This document shows, piece after piece, positions 42,754 through 52,471 of a stretch of 64,000 nt of DNA (position 1 is the first letter of the stretch; each line of letters begins with the position of its first letter). Source of the DNA: Anaerovorax odorimutans (lineage in GTDB: Bacteria > Bacillota > Clostridia > Peptostreptococcales > Anaerovoracaceae). The DNA is taken from positions 1 to 64,000 of the forward strand of contig NZ_JANFXK010000008.1 in assembly GCF_024459955.1 (NCBI RefSeq), written 5' to 3'. The notes beneath the pieces were generated by a model. It searched no databases. It saw only the letters and a program-made list of their open reading frames with translations, and was not told the DNA's origin. The translations under genes were made by a program, and so were the position numbers.

Positions 42754-43761
42754 TTATTTTTCCGGCACGATCTTCATACCGTTCACCTCTGTTATGGCAT
42801 CGTCCTTATCGACAAAGGCCGCCTGAATGCCATCCATACCCTTTAGAAGCTCCCTGCTCTTTTCTGTTCCCAGCATCAGGCAGACCGTTCCCAGAACATC
42901 GCAATCCGCCGACTGACCTTTCTGTCCCTTGATGGATACCGCATCCAGATTGTTTTCAATGGGATAACCGGTCTCAGGGCTTAATACGTGATGATAGAGC
43001 TTTCCTCCCGACTCGAAATACCGTTCGTAGACTCCCGAGGTAACGATCGTTCCATCGCTCATCTCCACGGATCCGAGAATCTCGCTGCGGTCGGAATACG
43101 GACGCTCCACCCCGATCTTCCAGGGCTGTCCGTCCCCCTTTTCCCCGATGGTCACGATATTCCCCCCGAGATTGATGATTGCTTTTTCCGCGCCGGCTTT
43201 TTCCATCACTTCCGTAACTCTGTCGGCGATATATCCCTTAGCGATACCACCCAGATCCAGGCGCGCGGCAGGATTTTTCAGCTGAACCTTATCGCCCTCT
43301 ATCCTGACTTTTTTATAGTCAACGGTTTTCACCGCTTCTTTCAGCTTGTCGGCATCCGGCACCTGCGGATTATCACCGGTAAAATCCCAGAGATCGGTAA
43401 CAGCGCCTATGGTTATGTCAAACATACCGTCGGAAAGATTTCCGTATTCAAGCCCCTTTTCGATAACCTCCAGGGTTTGCCTGCTCACCGATACCGGCTT
43501 GCCTCCGGCTTCATTAATCCGATATACGTCGCTGCCCTTCACCGTTTTGCTCAGCATATCTTCATATTGTTTGATGCAGTCAAAAGCCTGGGCGATCACA
43601 TCCTCTGCCTGGGACTTTTTCATATCGTAGACCGTGATCCGGCAGATCGTGTCCAGACAGAACTGGTTTTCTGAAACAGGCTCTTCGCTTCCGCATCCGG
43701 TTTGTGGTATAATGATACACATGCAAAGTACAAGCAGTAAAATCGTTTTTTTAAGTTTCAT
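42754..43761 (-). CDS. apbE: FAD:protein FMN transferase, lipoprotein
   Basis: Transfers FMN from FAD to a Thr in target flavoproteins; here the targets are probably RnfG and RnfD, encoded 3-5 kb away. The 335-aa protein has a lipoprotein signal (Lys-rich start, hydrophobic run, TGC with the lipobox Cys near residue 23), so it acts outside the membrane where RnfG and RnfD are flavinylated. Family motifs include LDLGGIAKGYIADRV near 190 and HHVLSPETGYPI near 265. The ATG at 43761 follows CTTGGAGG; a longer frame to 43971 has no support and would run across the neighbouring gene. Divergent from a NusG-II gene only 27 bp away. Confidence 0.94.
   Translation of the reverse strand: MKLKKTILLLVLCMCIIIPQTGCGSEEPVSENQFCLDTICRITVYDMKKSQAEDVIAQAFDCIKQYEDMLSKTVKGSDVYRINEAGGKPVSVSRQTLEVIEKGLEYGNLSDGMFDITIGAVTDLWDFTGDNPQVPDADKLKEAVKTVDYKKVRIEGDKVQLKNPAARLDLGGIAKGYIADRVTEVMEKAGAEKAIINLGGNIVTIGEKGDGQPWKIGVERPYSDRSEILGSVEMSDGTIVTSGVYERYFESGGKLYHHVLSPETGYPIENNLDAVSIKGQKGQSADCDVLGTVCLMLGTEKSRELLKGMDGIQAAFVDKDDAITEVNGMKIVPEK
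43705..43713 (+). promoter_or_regulatory. Extended -10 promoter inside the 5' end of apbE
   Basis: TGGTATAAT at 43705-43713 on the plus strand, ahead of the gene at 43789. No good -35 is visible. The transcript would start inside the antisense of apbE codons 1-15. Confidence 0.5.
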
Positions 43762-43788
43762 ATATAGCAATACCTCCAAGGAGTTAAA

Positions 43789-44151
43789 ATGATTCGCAAA
43801 GCAGATATCATCCTGGCAGTCATATTGATTGTGCTCGGTCTTGCGGCTTCTTATGCTCTTTCTGCCGGAGAAGAGAGCGGGCAAATGGTCCGCATCACCG
43901 TCGCCGGAGAAGAGTACGCCACCTATAGCCTGGCCGAGGACCGGACTGTGACTGTTGACAAGGATAACCATACTAATAAGATTACCATAAAAGACGGTGC
44001 GGTTTCAATGACCTTTTCCGATTGCAAGGGTCAGGACTGCGTTCATCAGGGAAAAATCACCAAAACATCACAAAGCATCGTATGCCTGCCCAATAAAATT
44101 GTCATTGAGATTGAGGGCGAAAATCAGGAATACGACGCGATTTCAAGATAG
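43789..44151 (+). CDS. NusG domain II-containing protein
   Basis: A 120-aa protein with an N-terminal membrane helix (about 7-25) and an extracytoplasmic NusG domain II-like beta domain. The paired cysteine motifs DCKGQDCVHQGKI and IVCLPNKI are diagnostic. These proteins are found in many Firmicutes beside rnf or apbE genes, but their role is not established. The ATG follows AAGGAGTTAAA. It precedes a Gx-transporter gene by 16 bp and so forms a two-gene operon facing the rnf operon. Confidence 0.88.
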   Translation: MIRKADIILAVILIVLGLAASYALSAGEESGQMVRITVAGEEYATYSLAEDRTVTVDKDNHTNKITIKDGAVSMTFSDCKGQDCVHQGKITKTSQSIVCLPNKIVIEIEGENQEYDAISR

Positions 44152-44167
44152 GTAAGGGATTTATATT

Positions 44168-44722
44168 ATGACAGGCAAAAGCGGACAGACAACTGCATAT
44201 AAAATAGCTCTGGCCTCCATGATGGCGGCTCTGGCGCTGATCTTTTCCTATATTGAAGCTCTCATCCCTTTCAGTATAGGGATTCCGGGCATCAAACTGG
44301 GCATCGCCAATCTAGTGATCCTGGTTTCGCTGTACATCCTGGGTTTCGGCTATACGCTGGCCATCAACGTGATCCGAATTCTGGTGGCAGGGCTTCTATT
44401 CAACGGGCTTTTCGGCGCCCTCTACTCTCTGGCCGGCGGACTTCTCAGCCTGGCGGTCATGTACCTTCTGAAAAAGACGGGCCTCTTTTCCACAGTCGGC
44501 ATCAGCATGGCCGGCGGTGTGGCCCATAACCTGGGACAACTGCTTACCGCCGCTTTTCTCGTTTCCACCATTAAGCTTTTCTTTTACTTTCCGGTGCTTT
44601 TGTTTTCGGGAATTATCAGCGGCATTCTCATCGGAATCATCACCCATCTCATTTTGAAAAAGCTCCCGGCTTCGCTTTATGCCGCGACCGGACGCGCCAA
44701 AAATAGCAAAAAGCCCGACTAA
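44168..44722 (+). CDS. Gx transporter family protein (heptaprenyl diphosphate synthase component I-like)
   Basis: A 184-aa membrane protein with about six hydrophobic helices. PFSIGIPGIKLGIANLVIL, near residue 36, and the GALYSLAGGLLSLAVMY stretch are typical of the Hpre_diP_synt_I/Gx transporter family, which is related to ECF S-components. It is often encoded together with NusG-II and apbE, so a role in flavin supply or the Rnf pathway is possible but unproven; an isoprenoid role from the family name is also weak. The stop codon is within a bidirectional terminator. Confidence 0.85.
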   Translation: MTGKSGQTTAYKIALASMMAALALIFSYIEALIPFSIGIPGIKLGIANLVILVSLYILGFGYTLAINVIRILVAGLLFNGLFGALYSLAGGLLSLAVMYLLKKTGLFSTVGISMAGGVAHNLGQLLTAAFLVSTIKLFFYFPVLLFSGIISGILIGIITHLILKKLPASLYAATGRAKNSKKPD

Positions 44723-44736
44723 ATCGGGCTTTTTAA
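44708..44736. terminator. Bidirectional terminator between the Gx-transporter gene and rnfB
   Basis: AAAAAGCCCGA and TCGGGCTTTTT form an 11-bp stem. It overlaps the stop codon of the gene ending at 44722. Confidence 0.88.
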
Positions 44737-44753
44737 TATTGTCTTTCGATTGA

Positions 44754-45602
44754 TTAAGCGTTAACCGCTTCCGTCTTTTCTTCCGTCTTCTTCGGCACAG
44801 CCTTTTTCTTTGGTCTCAGGTTGACGATGGCGCCGGTCGGACATTCTTTTTCGCAGAGACCGCAGTTCTTACATTTGTCAAAGTCTACTCTTGCCAGGTT
44901 GTTCTCTACGAATATGGCATCAAACTTACATGCCTTCTGGCACTTCATACAGCCGATGCACCCCACGGCACAGCGTTTTCTGGTCTGCGCGCCCGGACTG
45001 TTGGATTGACATGCCACGTATACCAGATTTTTTTTGTCGCGAATCTGGATAATATGTTTCGGACATACCTTTTCGCATTTTCCACAGCCGACACATTTAT
45101 TTCTGTCAACACGGGCAAGGCCGTCCACTACATGAATGGCGTCAAAGTCGCACACAACTGTGCAGTCGCCCAGTCCCAGGCACCCGGAGGTGCAGGCCCA
45201 CTGTCCGCCGTACAGCTGGTTGGCGCCTTTGCAGGTATAAATATTTTCCTGCTTCATGATGGTCTTGGCAACTTCCGCGTTTCCGCTGCACATTACTACG
45301 GCAACTTGCGGTTCAACCGCTCCTGCCTCTACGCCCAGTACGGTTGACAGCGTCTTCGCCAGATCCGCGCCGCCCACAGGGCATGCCGTTATGCTGATCG
45401 ATTCGCCTTTATCTTCTGCCAATGCTGCCGCATAGTCGTCACAGCCGTTGAATCCGCAGGCTCCGCAGTTGGCGCCCGGAAGCTGGTCTCTGACCTCGCC
45501 TACCAGCTGATCCACCGGTACATACATTAGCTTTGAGGCAATGGTAAGAATGATACCGGCTATAAGGCCAATGACTACTACGATACCTATAGGTATTAAC
45601 AT
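44754..45602 (-). CDS. rnfB: Rnf complex subunit RnfB
   Basis: Electron-input subunit of the ion-pumping ferredoxin:NAD+ oxidoreductase, 282 aa. An N-terminal membrane helix is followed by the 4Fe-4S domain with [14 protein letters not shown] near 48-61. Further [4Fe-4S] ferredoxin motifs follow: [25 protein letters not shown] and [11 protein letters not shown]. The C-terminus is Lys/Ala-rich. The ATG at 45602 follows AAGGAGGGATACAAG. Last gene of the rnf operon, ending at the terminator 44708-44736. Confidence 0.96.
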   Translation of the reverse strand: MLIPIGIVVVIGLIAGIILTIASKLMYVPVDQLVGEVRDQLPGANCGACGFNGCDDYAAALAEDKGESISITACPVGGADLAKTLSTVLGVEAGAVEPQVAVVMCSGNAEVAKTIMKQENIYTCKGANQLYGGQWACTSGCLGLGDCTVVCDFDAIHVVDGLARVDRNKCVGCGKCEKVCPKHIIQIRDKKNLVYVACQSNSPGAQTRKRCAVGCIGCMKCQKACKFDAIFVENNLARVDFDKCKNCGLCEKECPTGAIVNLRPKKKAVPKKTEEKTEAVNA

Positions 45603-45615
45603 CTTGTATCCCTCC

Positions 45616-46209
45616 TTACGCAAATAAGCCTTCTACTACGCCGGAGAATCCCATAAAGGACAGGGACAGAATGGACGCAGTAACCAGTGTGATCGGTACC
45701 CCCTGGAATGCCACGGGTACCAGTTTACAATTTTCCAGTTTTCCTCTCAGTCCTGCGAACAGCACCATGGCCAGCAGGAAACCGATTCCGGCGCCCAGCG
45801 CGTTGAACAGGGACTGAATATAGCCTAGACTGTCATCAATGTTCATGATCGTTACACCCAGAACCGCGCAGTTCGTCGTAATCAGCGGCAGGAATACGCC
45901 CAGTGATTTATAAAGAGGCGGCATATATTTTTTCAGTGTCATCTCCACCAGCTGTACCAGCGCGGCGATAACCAGAATGAACACGACTGTCTGCAGATAT
46001 CCGATGCCATAGGCGTCCAGAAGAAACTTCTGAATCGGCCAGGTAGCAGCTGTAGCCAGCACCATTACAAAGGTTACGGCAATGCCCATGCCTGTGGCCG
46101 AATCCATCTTTTTGGATACGCCCAGGAACGGACAGATACCCAGGAACTGAGACAATACAAAGTTATCTACAAGGATAACCGTCATCATAATTACAATTAT
46201 CTCTTTCAT
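45616..46209 (-). CDS. rnfA: Rnf complex subunit RnfA
   Basis: Integral membrane subunit of 197 aa with about six helices, paralogous to RnfE. The [18 protein letters not shown] segment near residue 17 with its conserved Cys is typical of RnfA/NqrE, and [11 protein letters not shown] near 110 carries the second conserved Cys; these two form the intramembrane iron-sulfur site in the family. The ATG overlaps the rnfE stop codon by 1 nt. Confidence 0.96.
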   Translation of the reverse strand: MKEIIVIMMTVILVDNFVLSQFLGICPFLGVSKKMDSATGMGIAVTFVMVLATAATWPIQKFLLDAYGIGYLQTVVFILVIAALVQLVEMTLKKYMPPLYKSLGVFLPLITTNCAVLGVTIMNIDDSLGYIQSLFNALGAGIGFLLAMVLFAGLRGKLENCKLVPVAFQGVPITLVTASILSLSFMGFSGVVEGLFA

Positions 46210-46886
46210 TATGCGTTAGCCTCCTTTTTCTCACAGCTGCCTCCGCACGAATCGGCCATCGCACAGCCTTCGCAGCTAAATTCCTTCTTCTTGATTGCTC
46301 TTCCGTTGCTGGCCCAGTTAATGGCCGCGATCAGGATCGCATATACGAAGAAACCTCCCGGAGCAAGCATAAAGATGCCCATCGGAGTGATATGACCGGC
46401 CGTAATGGCAATTCCAAAAACAGTTCCGCTTCCCAGCAGTTCTCTGATGAGTCCCATAACGCCCAGCGCCAGGGTAAAACCGATGCCCATTCCCAGGCCG
46501 TCCAGCGCCGAATCCACAATTGTGTTCTTGCTGGCGAACATTTCTGCTCTGCCGAGAATGATACAGTTTACTACGATCAGGGGTATGAACAGCCCCAGCG
46601 ACTTATCAAGATCCGGAAGGTATGCCTTCAGCATCAGCTGAACCACTGTTACAAATCCCGCGATTACAACTATGTAGCACGGAATACGCACCGTGCTGGG
46701 AATTACCTTCTTCAATATGGAAATTACAATATTGGAGCAGATCAGCACGACCATGGCCGAAACGCCCATTCCCAGGCCGTTGATGGCGCTGGTGGTTACC
46801 GCCAGCGTCGGGCAGGTTCCCAGGAGCAGTACCAATACCGGGTTTTCTTTTATAATACCTTTTGTTACGATCGCTAATTTATTCAT
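46209..46886 (-). CDS. rnfE: Rnf complex subunit RnfE
   Basis: Membrane subunit of 225 aa, inverted partner of RnfA. It contains LLGTCPTLAVTTSA near 22 and LIVVNCIILGRAE near 107, each with the conserved Cys. A Cys-rich tail of about 18 residues at the C-terminus (CEGCAMADSCGGSC) extends beyond the normal family end and might bind metal; this is unusual. The ATG at 46886 follows GGAGGTGTGAAATA and overlaps the rnfG stop codon. Confidence 0.95.
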   Translation of the reverse strand: MNKLAIVTKGIIKENPVLVLLLGTCPTLAVTTSAINGLGMGVSAMVVLICSNIVISILKKVIPSTVRIPCYIVVIAGFVTVVQLMLKAYLPDLDKSLGLFIPLIVVNCIILGRAEMFASKNTIVDSALDGLGMGIGFTLALGVMGLIRELLGSGTVFGIAITAGHITPMGIFMLAPGGFFVYAILIAAINWASNGRAIKKKEFSCEGCAMADSCGGSCEKKEANA

Positions 46887-47437
46887 TATTTCACACCTCC
46901 GCATTCTTTAAACTGCTGCAGTGCTTCCTGTACAGTATGGTAGATAGCGTTGGAAGAAATCGTAGCGCCTACGATCTGGTCGATATTAGCGTCGTTTTTG
47001 ATATTCTCTTCCGGCGCCGCGTCAACACCGCCGTACTGTTTCAGATACTCCACATCCATGGCCTTTGTTCCCAGACCCGGAGTATCGGCATGCTCCGTTA
47101 CCGTCACGCCGGTTACTTTTCCGTCCTGATCCACTCCGACCATGGCGGTCAGCGTGCCGCCAAAGCTTTTATATGTAGCAGTCACAGCCATTCCTGCTTT
47201 ATTATCAGCGAAATAGCACTCCGTAACGCCTTCCACCAGCTTGCCGTCGTACTGCGTAAAGCTGTCACCGGCAGGGAGCACCTTGGCACGGGCTTCGTCA
47301 GCCGTCTTCTGTGCGTTCTTCTCGATGATCGGGCTGGCAACGCTGTAAGTCCCCGCCAAAGCAGCCGTTATTACCAGGCAGATGATTACCAGTACCAAAG
47401 CAGGGGCGATTGTCGTCTTAAAAGTTCTATCCTTCAT
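46886..47437 (-). CDS. rnfG: Rnf complex subunit RnfG
   Basis: Covalent-FMN subunit on the outer face, 183 aa. An N-terminal membrane helix (about 9-30) anchors an FMN-binding domain, with the flavin-linked Thr in VGATISS near residue 160. The motif HADTPGLGTKA near 113 is also characteristic. The Thr would be modified by the ApbE protein encoded nearby. Its start follows the rnfD stop codon by 2 bp. Confidence 0.95.
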   Translation of the reverse strand: MKDRTFKTTIAPALVLVIICLVITAALAGTYSVASPIIEKNAQKTADEARAKVLPAGDSFTQYDGKLVEGVTECYFADNKAGMAVTATYKSFGGTLTAMVGVDQDGKVTGVTVTEHADTPGLGTKAMDVEYLKQYGGVDAAPEENIKNDANIDQIVGATISSNAIYHTVQEALQQFKECGGVK

Positions 47438-47439
47438 CT

Positions 47440-48393
47440 TTATTTGCCGCCTCCTTTTTTATACGCTCTGCTGATGCAGAAATTGTCAATATGCGGAGTG
47501 AGGATATTCATCAGCAGGATCGCAAATGAAACACCTTCCGGATAAGACCCGTATACACGAATCAGGATCGTAAAGATTCCGCATCCGATACCGAAGATCA
47601 CCTTTCCCATAGGCATGATCGGAGAAGTAACGTAGTCCGTAGCGCAGAAGAAAGCGCCCAGCATCAGTCCGCCCGCACACAGGTGGAAGATCGGATCCTG
47701 TCCCGGAATGATCAGGGCCAGTACGAATACTGTGCCTAAGAAGCATACCGGAATGATCGGGGAAATTACTTTTGTCCAGATCAGGAAGATGCCGCCGATG
47801 AGAAGGGCCAGCGCGCTCACTTCACCGATACAGCCGCCGATGTTGCCCAGGAACATATCCAGATTGGACGGCAGTTTGCCGCCGCCTTCCGAAAGGATTC
47901 CCAGAGGAGTCGGCCCCGTCGTCGCGTCAACCGCGCCCGCGCCCCTTGGAATGGGCCAGGTGGTCATTTCCGTGGCAAAGGAGATAAAGAGAACAATTCT
48001 GGCTGTTACCGCAGGGTTTACCAGATTCTGCCCAATTCCTCCGAATACCTGTTTTACGATTACGATTGCAACGAAGCATCCGATAACAGCCATCCAATAA
48101 GGCAGGCTGGACGGAACGTTAAAGGCGATCAGCACGCCGGTAAGAGCCGCACTGAGATCGCTCACAGTCTGTTTTCTCTTTAAAGCAGCGTTAAACAGCC
48201 ATTCAAACGCAACGCAGGCAATGATGCACACGATGGTCATGACCGCCGCTCTGTATCCGAATTGATAAATTCCCACTAAAAACGCCGGCGCCAAAGCAAG
48301 GAGAACGGTCCCCATGACTTTGGTGGTGTCCACCGGTGAGACCATGTGAGGCGCCGAGGATACGATAAGATTATCGTGATATTGTCTTTCCAT
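47440..48393 (-). CDS. rnfD: Rnf complex subunit RnfD
   Basis: Polytopic membrane subunit of 317 aa with covalent FMN. About nine hydrophobic helices are seen. The flavinylation Thr is in TTGPTPLGIL near 165 (family consensus close to TGATPL), and HMVSPVDTTKVM-like sequence marks the N-terminus. The ATG overlaps the rnfC stop codon by 1 nt. It carries the Na+ or H+ path together with the other membrane subunits. Confidence 0.95.
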   Translation of the reverse strand: MERQYHDNLIVSSAPHMVSPVDTTKVMGTVLLALAPAFLVGIYQFGYRAAVMTIVCIIACVAFEWLFNAALKRKQTVSDLSAALTGVLIAFNVPSSLPYWMAVIGCFVAIVIVKQVFGGIGQNLVNPAVTARIVLFISFATEMTTWPIPRGAGAVDATTGPTPLGILSEGGGKLPSNLDMFLGNIGGCIGEVSALALLIGGIFLIWTKVISPIIPVCFLGTVFVLALIIPGQDPIFHLCAGGLMLGAFFCATDYVTSPIMPMGKVIFGIGCGIFTILIRVYGSYPEGVSFAILLMNILTPHIDNFCISRAYKKGGGK

Positions 48394-49709
48394 TATTTGC
48401 TCGCCTCCTCTTTTACTAATGCCTTACTCAGCTTATTGATGAATCCCAGCGGTCTTTTGGCCGGGCACACGTAAGCACAGCTTCCGCATTCCATACACTG
48501 ATTAACCTGCAGCGCGTTCAGTCTTTCTGCGTCTTTGTTATCATACGCTTCTGCGAACGCGGTCGGCAGCAGCTTGAACGGACACGCTTTATGGCAGCGT
48601 CCGCAGTTGATGCAGCCTGTTTCCTCAGCGACGATAGACTGTGGTCCCGCAAAAGCGAGAATGGCATTATTGTTCTTTACAAGAGGCACTCTGTCCGAGT
48701 AGATGGCTCTGCCCATCATCGGGCCGCCCATCAGGATTTTCTTCGGCTCTGCTTTGTATCCGCCGCAGAAAGCCACGATATCCGCGATTCTGGTACCGAT
48801 GGGAACGAGAATGTTCTTAGGGTCGGCAACAGCGGATCCATCTACGGTAATCCGCTTTGAAATCAGCGGCATACCGGTCTTAAAATATTGTCCAATAAAT
48901 GCGATAGTCGTTACGTTTGAGAGTATCACGCCCAGCTGCGCAGGCAGAACGCCCGCATCCATGGTTTTGCCCGTGATCTCATATACCAGTACGCGCTCAG
49001 CTCCCTGTGGATAGCGGGCTCTCAGCGTCACTGTCTTGATCTCCGGATGATTCTGCTCCGCCAGCATCTTGTCCAGCAGCGCGATAGCGTCCGGCTTATT
49101 TTCTTCAATGCCGATATACCCCTTCGACAGGCCCAGCTGCTCCATTACTAAAACAGCGCCGTCGATGATGTCCTGGGTATTCTCCAGCATCAATCTGTGG
49201 TCGGATGTGATAAAAGGTTCGCACTCCGCGCCGTTAACGATCAGTGTATCCACTTCGTCCAAATTTTGCGGATTGTACTTAATATGCGTAGGGAAAGCGG
49301 CTCCTCCTAGTCCGACTGCTCCGCTGGCTCTCACGGCTTTAACAAAGTCCTCTCTGTTTTCTACCGTCGGGGGCTTTATTTCTTCCCAAGCCTCCTGTTT
49401 TTTGTCTGTCTCGATTACAATTGCTTGATCCTCTCCACCCGCTACGGAACGAATCATTTCGACTCCCGTAACAGTTCCTGAAACACTTGAGTGGATAGGA
49501 GCACTCACAAAGGCATCTGTATCACCAATTGGCTGCCCGACTTTTACGTAATCGCCTTTTTTTACTAAAGGCTTACACGGGGCTCCAATATGCTGAGACA
49601 TGGAAATGCACACAGTATCAGGGATAGGCATTACCTGAGTTTCACACTCTGCGGTGTGTTTCTCATGGCTTACCCTGATACTTTGCAAATGCTTTTTCTG
49701 TTGACTCAT
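48393..49709 (-). CDS. rnfC: Rnf complex subunit RnfC
   Basis: NADH-binding, FMN- and Fe-S-containing peripheral subunit, 438 aa. The NuoF-like core has GAVGLGGAAFPTHIKY near 130. Two [4Fe-4S] motifs lie in the C-terminal half: CINCGRCHKACP near 363 and CMECGSCAYVCP near 402. I start at the ATG at 49709 after AAAGGAAGGTTTCAGAA; a longer frame to 49751 lacks a ribosome site. First gene of rnfCDGEAB. Confidence 0.95.
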   Translation of the reverse strand: MSQQKKHLQSIRVSHEKHTAECETQVMPIPDTVCISMSQHIGAPCKPLVKKGDYVKVGQPIGDTDAFVSAPIHSSVSGTVTGVEMIRSVAGGEDQAIVIETDKKQEAWEEIKPPTVENREDFVKAVRASGAVGLGGAAFPTHIKYNPQNLDEVDTLIVNGAECEPFITSDHRLMLENTQDIIDGAVLVMEQLGLSKGYIGIEENKPDAIALLDKMLAEQNHPEIKTVTLRARYPQGAERVLVYEITGKTMDAGVLPAQLGVILSNVTTIAFIGQYFKTGMPLISKRITVDGSAVADPKNILVPIGTRIADIVAFCGGYKAEPKKILMGGPMMGRAIYSDRVPLVKNNNAILAFAGPQSIVAEETGCINCGRCHKACPFKLLPTAFAEAYDNKDAERLNALQVNQCMECGSCAYVCPAKRPLGFINKLSKALVKEEASK

Positions 49710-49756
49710 TTCTGAAACCTTCCTTTCCAAAGTTTTTTCAGTCGCATACACGCATT

Positions 49757-49765
49757 ATATTACCA
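49757..49765 (-). promoter_or_regulatory. Extended -10 promoter candidate of the rnf operon
   Basis: TGGTAATAT on the minus strand, about 45 nt before the rnfC start codon. It is identical to the extended -10 of thlA (14423-14431). The -35 region is poor. A second TATAAT lies at 49809-49814. Confidence 0.5.
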
Positions 49766-49925
49766 CAAAACAGATGAAGTTGCCATGCTTTTGTGCGGAT
49801 TTTGTCGCATTATACGCCATTTTGTATACAGCATACTTTTCTCTACATATTATATGGAGCACCCATCAAAATTTTCCTCTATCAGCAGGATACGTTTCAG
49901 GAGGACAGCTTATGCCGCATTTTCA

Positions 49926-50702
49926 TTATTTTTCCAAAATTGCCTCTTTCATGGACTTAACGTAGTCATAAATGGGGCCGCCCGCATCGTCCCCATATTG
50001 CTGGCACAGCTTGACGATGGCGCTGCCCACGATAACGCCGTCCGCGATCCGGGATATGGTTTTGGCCTGCTTTGGCGTATTGATGCCAAAGCCTACGGCA
50101 GCAGGCACCTGGCTGTACTGGCGCACAGTTTTCATGATGGAATCCAGGTCTGTTTTGATCTCGCTGCGGATTCCGGTCACGCCTAAAGAAGATACCACAT
50201 AGAGAAAACCAGTCGCGTTTTCTGCGATCCGGCGGATTCGTTCCTCAGAGGTAGGGGCGATCAGAGAAATGATATCGACACCGCATGCTCCGGCGTGCTC
50301 CGCCACGTCGCTTTTCTCTTCATATGGCAAATCCGGTATGATGATGCCGTCCACCCCGCAGTCCCGGCAGCGTCCGAAAAACCGTTCGTATCCATACTTG
50401 AAAACAGGGTTCAGGTAGGTGAGAAATACGATGGGGACCTGGGTCTTTTGGCGCAGGGAGGACACCAGCTCAAAGAGGCGGTCCGTTGTCGTGCCTGCCG
50501 CCAGCGCTCTCAAATTGGCTTCCTGGATCACCGGGCCTTCCGCTATGGGATCGGAAAAGGGAATACCGATTTCAATGAGATCGGCCCCCGCTTCGACCAT
50601 CTTCAGGATAAATTCTTCTGATTTTTCTATGGACGGATCGCCTCCCGTCACAAAGCCGATAAAGGCTTTTCCCGTTTCAAAGGCCGTATGTATTCTATTC
50701 AT
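49926..50702 (-). CDS. trpA: Tryptophan synthase alpha subunit
   Basis: Splits indole-3-glycerol phosphate to indole and glyceraldehyde 3-phosphate, 258 aa. Catalytic Glu and Asp are in [17 protein letters not shown] (about 46-62), and GVTGIRSE and VGFGI phosphate-binding motifs follow. The ATG at 50702 follows GGGGGGTGGATATCC and overlaps trpB by 8 bp. Last gene of the trp operon; no strong terminator follows, only a weak TCCTC/GAGGA hairpin. Confidence 0.96.
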   Translation of the reverse strand: MNRIHTAFETGKAFIGFVTGGDPSIEKSEEFILKMVEAGADLIEIGIPFSDPIAEGPVIQEANLRALAAGTTTDRLFELVSSLRQKTQVPIVFLTYLNPVFKYGYERFFGRCRDCGVDGIIIPDLPYEEKSDVAEHAGACGVDIISLIAPTSEERIRRIAENATGFLYVVSSLGVTGIRSEIKTDLDSIMKTVRQYSQVPAAVGFGINTPKQAKTISRIADGVIVGSAIVKLCQQYGDDAGGPIYDYVKSMKEAILEK

Positions 50703-51879
50703 GGATATCCACCCCCCTGTATCTGGCAATTGCCGCCACGTCCTTGTCTCCTCTGCCGGAAAGGCAGATAATGATGCTTTCATCCGGATTCATTTCCGGC
50801 GCGAGCTTGCGCACATGGGCTACCGCATGGGCGCTTTCCACCGCGCAGATGATCCCTTCTGTCCTGGCCAGATATTCAAAGGCATCCACCGCCTCCTCAT
50901 CGGTCACCGGAACATACTGGGCTCTTCCAATATCATGCAGATGCGCGTGCTCCGGCCCGATCCCCGGGTAATCCAGTCCTGCGGAGATGGAATAAACCGG
51001 CGCGATCTGTCCATATTCATCCTGGCAGAAATAGGATTTCATGCCATGGAAAATTCCCGGAGCACCGTTAGCGATGGTGGCTGCGTTCATGTCCGTATTG
51101 ACCCCATGCCCCGCGGCCTCACAGCCAATCAGACGCACATCCTCGTCTTCAATAAAATTGTAGAACATGCCCATGGCGTTGCTGCCGCCTCCCACACAGG
51201 CTACGACGGCTGCCGGAAGCTTTCCTTCGGCCTCCAAAATCTGCTCCCTGGCTTCCCGGCTGATGACGCTTTGAAAATCACGGACAATCATCGGAAAAGG
51301 ATGAGGTCCCATGACCGATCCCAGCACGTACAGCGTATCGTGGACTCTGGAGGTCCACTCCCGCATGGTCTCGTTGACCGCGTCCTTCAGGGTCTGGGTT
51401 CCGCTGGTGACCGGATGGACCTTTGCTCCCAGCAGCTCCATTCGGTACACGTTCAGGGCCTGCCGGTCCGTATCCTCTTTTCCCATAAAGATTTCGCATT
51501 CCAGATCTAAAAGAGCTGCTGCTGTGGCAGTAGCCACGCCGTGCTGTCCTGCTCCGGTCTCCGCGATGACTCTGGTCTTGCCCATTTTTTTCGCCAGCAG
51601 CGCCTGTCCCAGCACATTGTTGATCTTATGGGAACCGGTATGGTTCAAATCCTCTCTTTTAAGATAGATTTTGGCTCCTCCCAGGTCCTTTGTCATCTTC
51701 TCCGCGTAATACAGAAGAGAGGGTCTTCCGGCATAATTGTTTAAAAGGTCCTCCAGCTCCCGGTTGAACTGAGGGTCATTTTTATAAAATTCATAGCTTT
51801 TTTCCAGGTTTATGATCTCATTCATCAGGGTTTCCGGAATGTACTGCCCTCCATGAACGCCGTATCTGCCTTTATTCAT
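50695..51879 (-). CDS. trpB: Tryptophan synthase beta subunit
   Basis: PLP enzyme that joins indole to serine, 394 aa. The PLP lysine is in [14 protein letters not shown] (about 75-88), and the phosphate-binding GGGSNAMG is near 225. It is the short TrpB1 type that pairs with TrpA. The ATG overlaps the trpF stop codon by 8 bp. Confidence 0.97.
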   Translation of the reverse strand: MNKGRYGVHGGQYIPETLMNEIINLEKSYEFYKNDPQFNRELEDLLNNYAGRPSLLYYAEKMTKDLGGAKIYLKREDLNHTGSHKINNVLGQALLAKKMGKTRVIAETGAGQHGVATATAAALLDLECEIFMGKEDTDRQALNVYRMELLGAKVHPVTSGTQTLKDAVNETMREWTSRVHDTLYVLGSVMGPHPFPMIVRDFQSVISREAREQILEAEGKLPAAVVACVGGGSNAMGMFYNFIEDEDVRLIGCEAAGHGVNTDMNAATIANGAPGIFHGMKSYFCQDEYGQIAPVYSISAGLDYPGIGPEHAHLHDIGRAQYVPVTDEEAVDAFEYLARTEGIICAVESAHAVAHVRKLAPEMNPDESIIICLSGRGDKDVAAIARYRGVDIHE

Positions 51880-52471
51880 TTCTAACGCTCCTAACTGCCT
51901 CTAATATTTTTTCTCTGTCCTTCACCCCATCGGTCTCCACGCCGCTGGACAGATCCACGGCAAAGGGCCGCACCCTGCGGACGGCCTGAGTCAAATTGTC
52001 CGGCCCCAGCCCTCCTGCCAGGAAAAAGGGCTTTCCCAGCTGCGGAATGCGACTCCAGTCAAAGGTCCGTCCGCTGCCGCCGCCCCCCTGGTCAAACAGG
52101 AAGTAATCAACATCCAGCATCTTCAGCTCTCCGGGGTCAAAGGGTCTGCTCATGCTGACGGCCTTAATCAGCGGTTTGTCGGTATTCCTGCGCAGCTCCG
52201 TGATATAGGCGTGATCTTCATTTCCGTGGAGCTGCACCCAGTCGATGATCCCCCTCTGGCAGATATCCAAAATCTGCTCCCCGGGGGCATTGACAAAGAC
52301 GCCGACCGCCTGAATCCCCCCTGCCAGACGCTTTCGCAGGACCGATGCCTGATCCGCGTCAACCTGGCGTCTGCTCTCTGCGAATACGAATCCCGCGTAA
52401 TCGGGACCGGCCTCATTGACAAAATCAATATCCTGCTGCCGCGTCAGACCGCATATCTTAATCTTTGTCAT
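51872..52471 (-). CDS. trpF: Phosphoribosylanthranilate isomerase
   Basis: Amadori rearrangement in tryptophan synthesis, 199 aa. N-terminal [11 protein letters not shown] gives the catalytic Cys7, and the C-terminal Asp is in [11 protein letters not shown]. The TIM-barrel length is normal. Start overlaps the trpC stop codon by 4 bp. Confidence 0.96.
   Translation of the reverse strand: MTKIKICGLTRQQDIDFVNEAGPDYAGFVFAESRRQVDADQASVLRKRLAGGIQAVGVFVNAPGEQILDICQRGIIDWVQLHGNEDHAYITELRRNTDKPLIKAVSMSRPFDPGELKMLDVDYFLFDQGGGGSGRTFDWSRIPQLGKPFFLAGGLGPDNLTQAVRRVRPFAVDLSSGVETDGVKDREKILEAVRSVRNE

Noticed and set aside
43762-43971. N-terminal extension of apbE upstream of 43761
   Set aside because: It would place the lipoprotein signal inside the protein, lacks a ribosome site and runs across the divergent gene.
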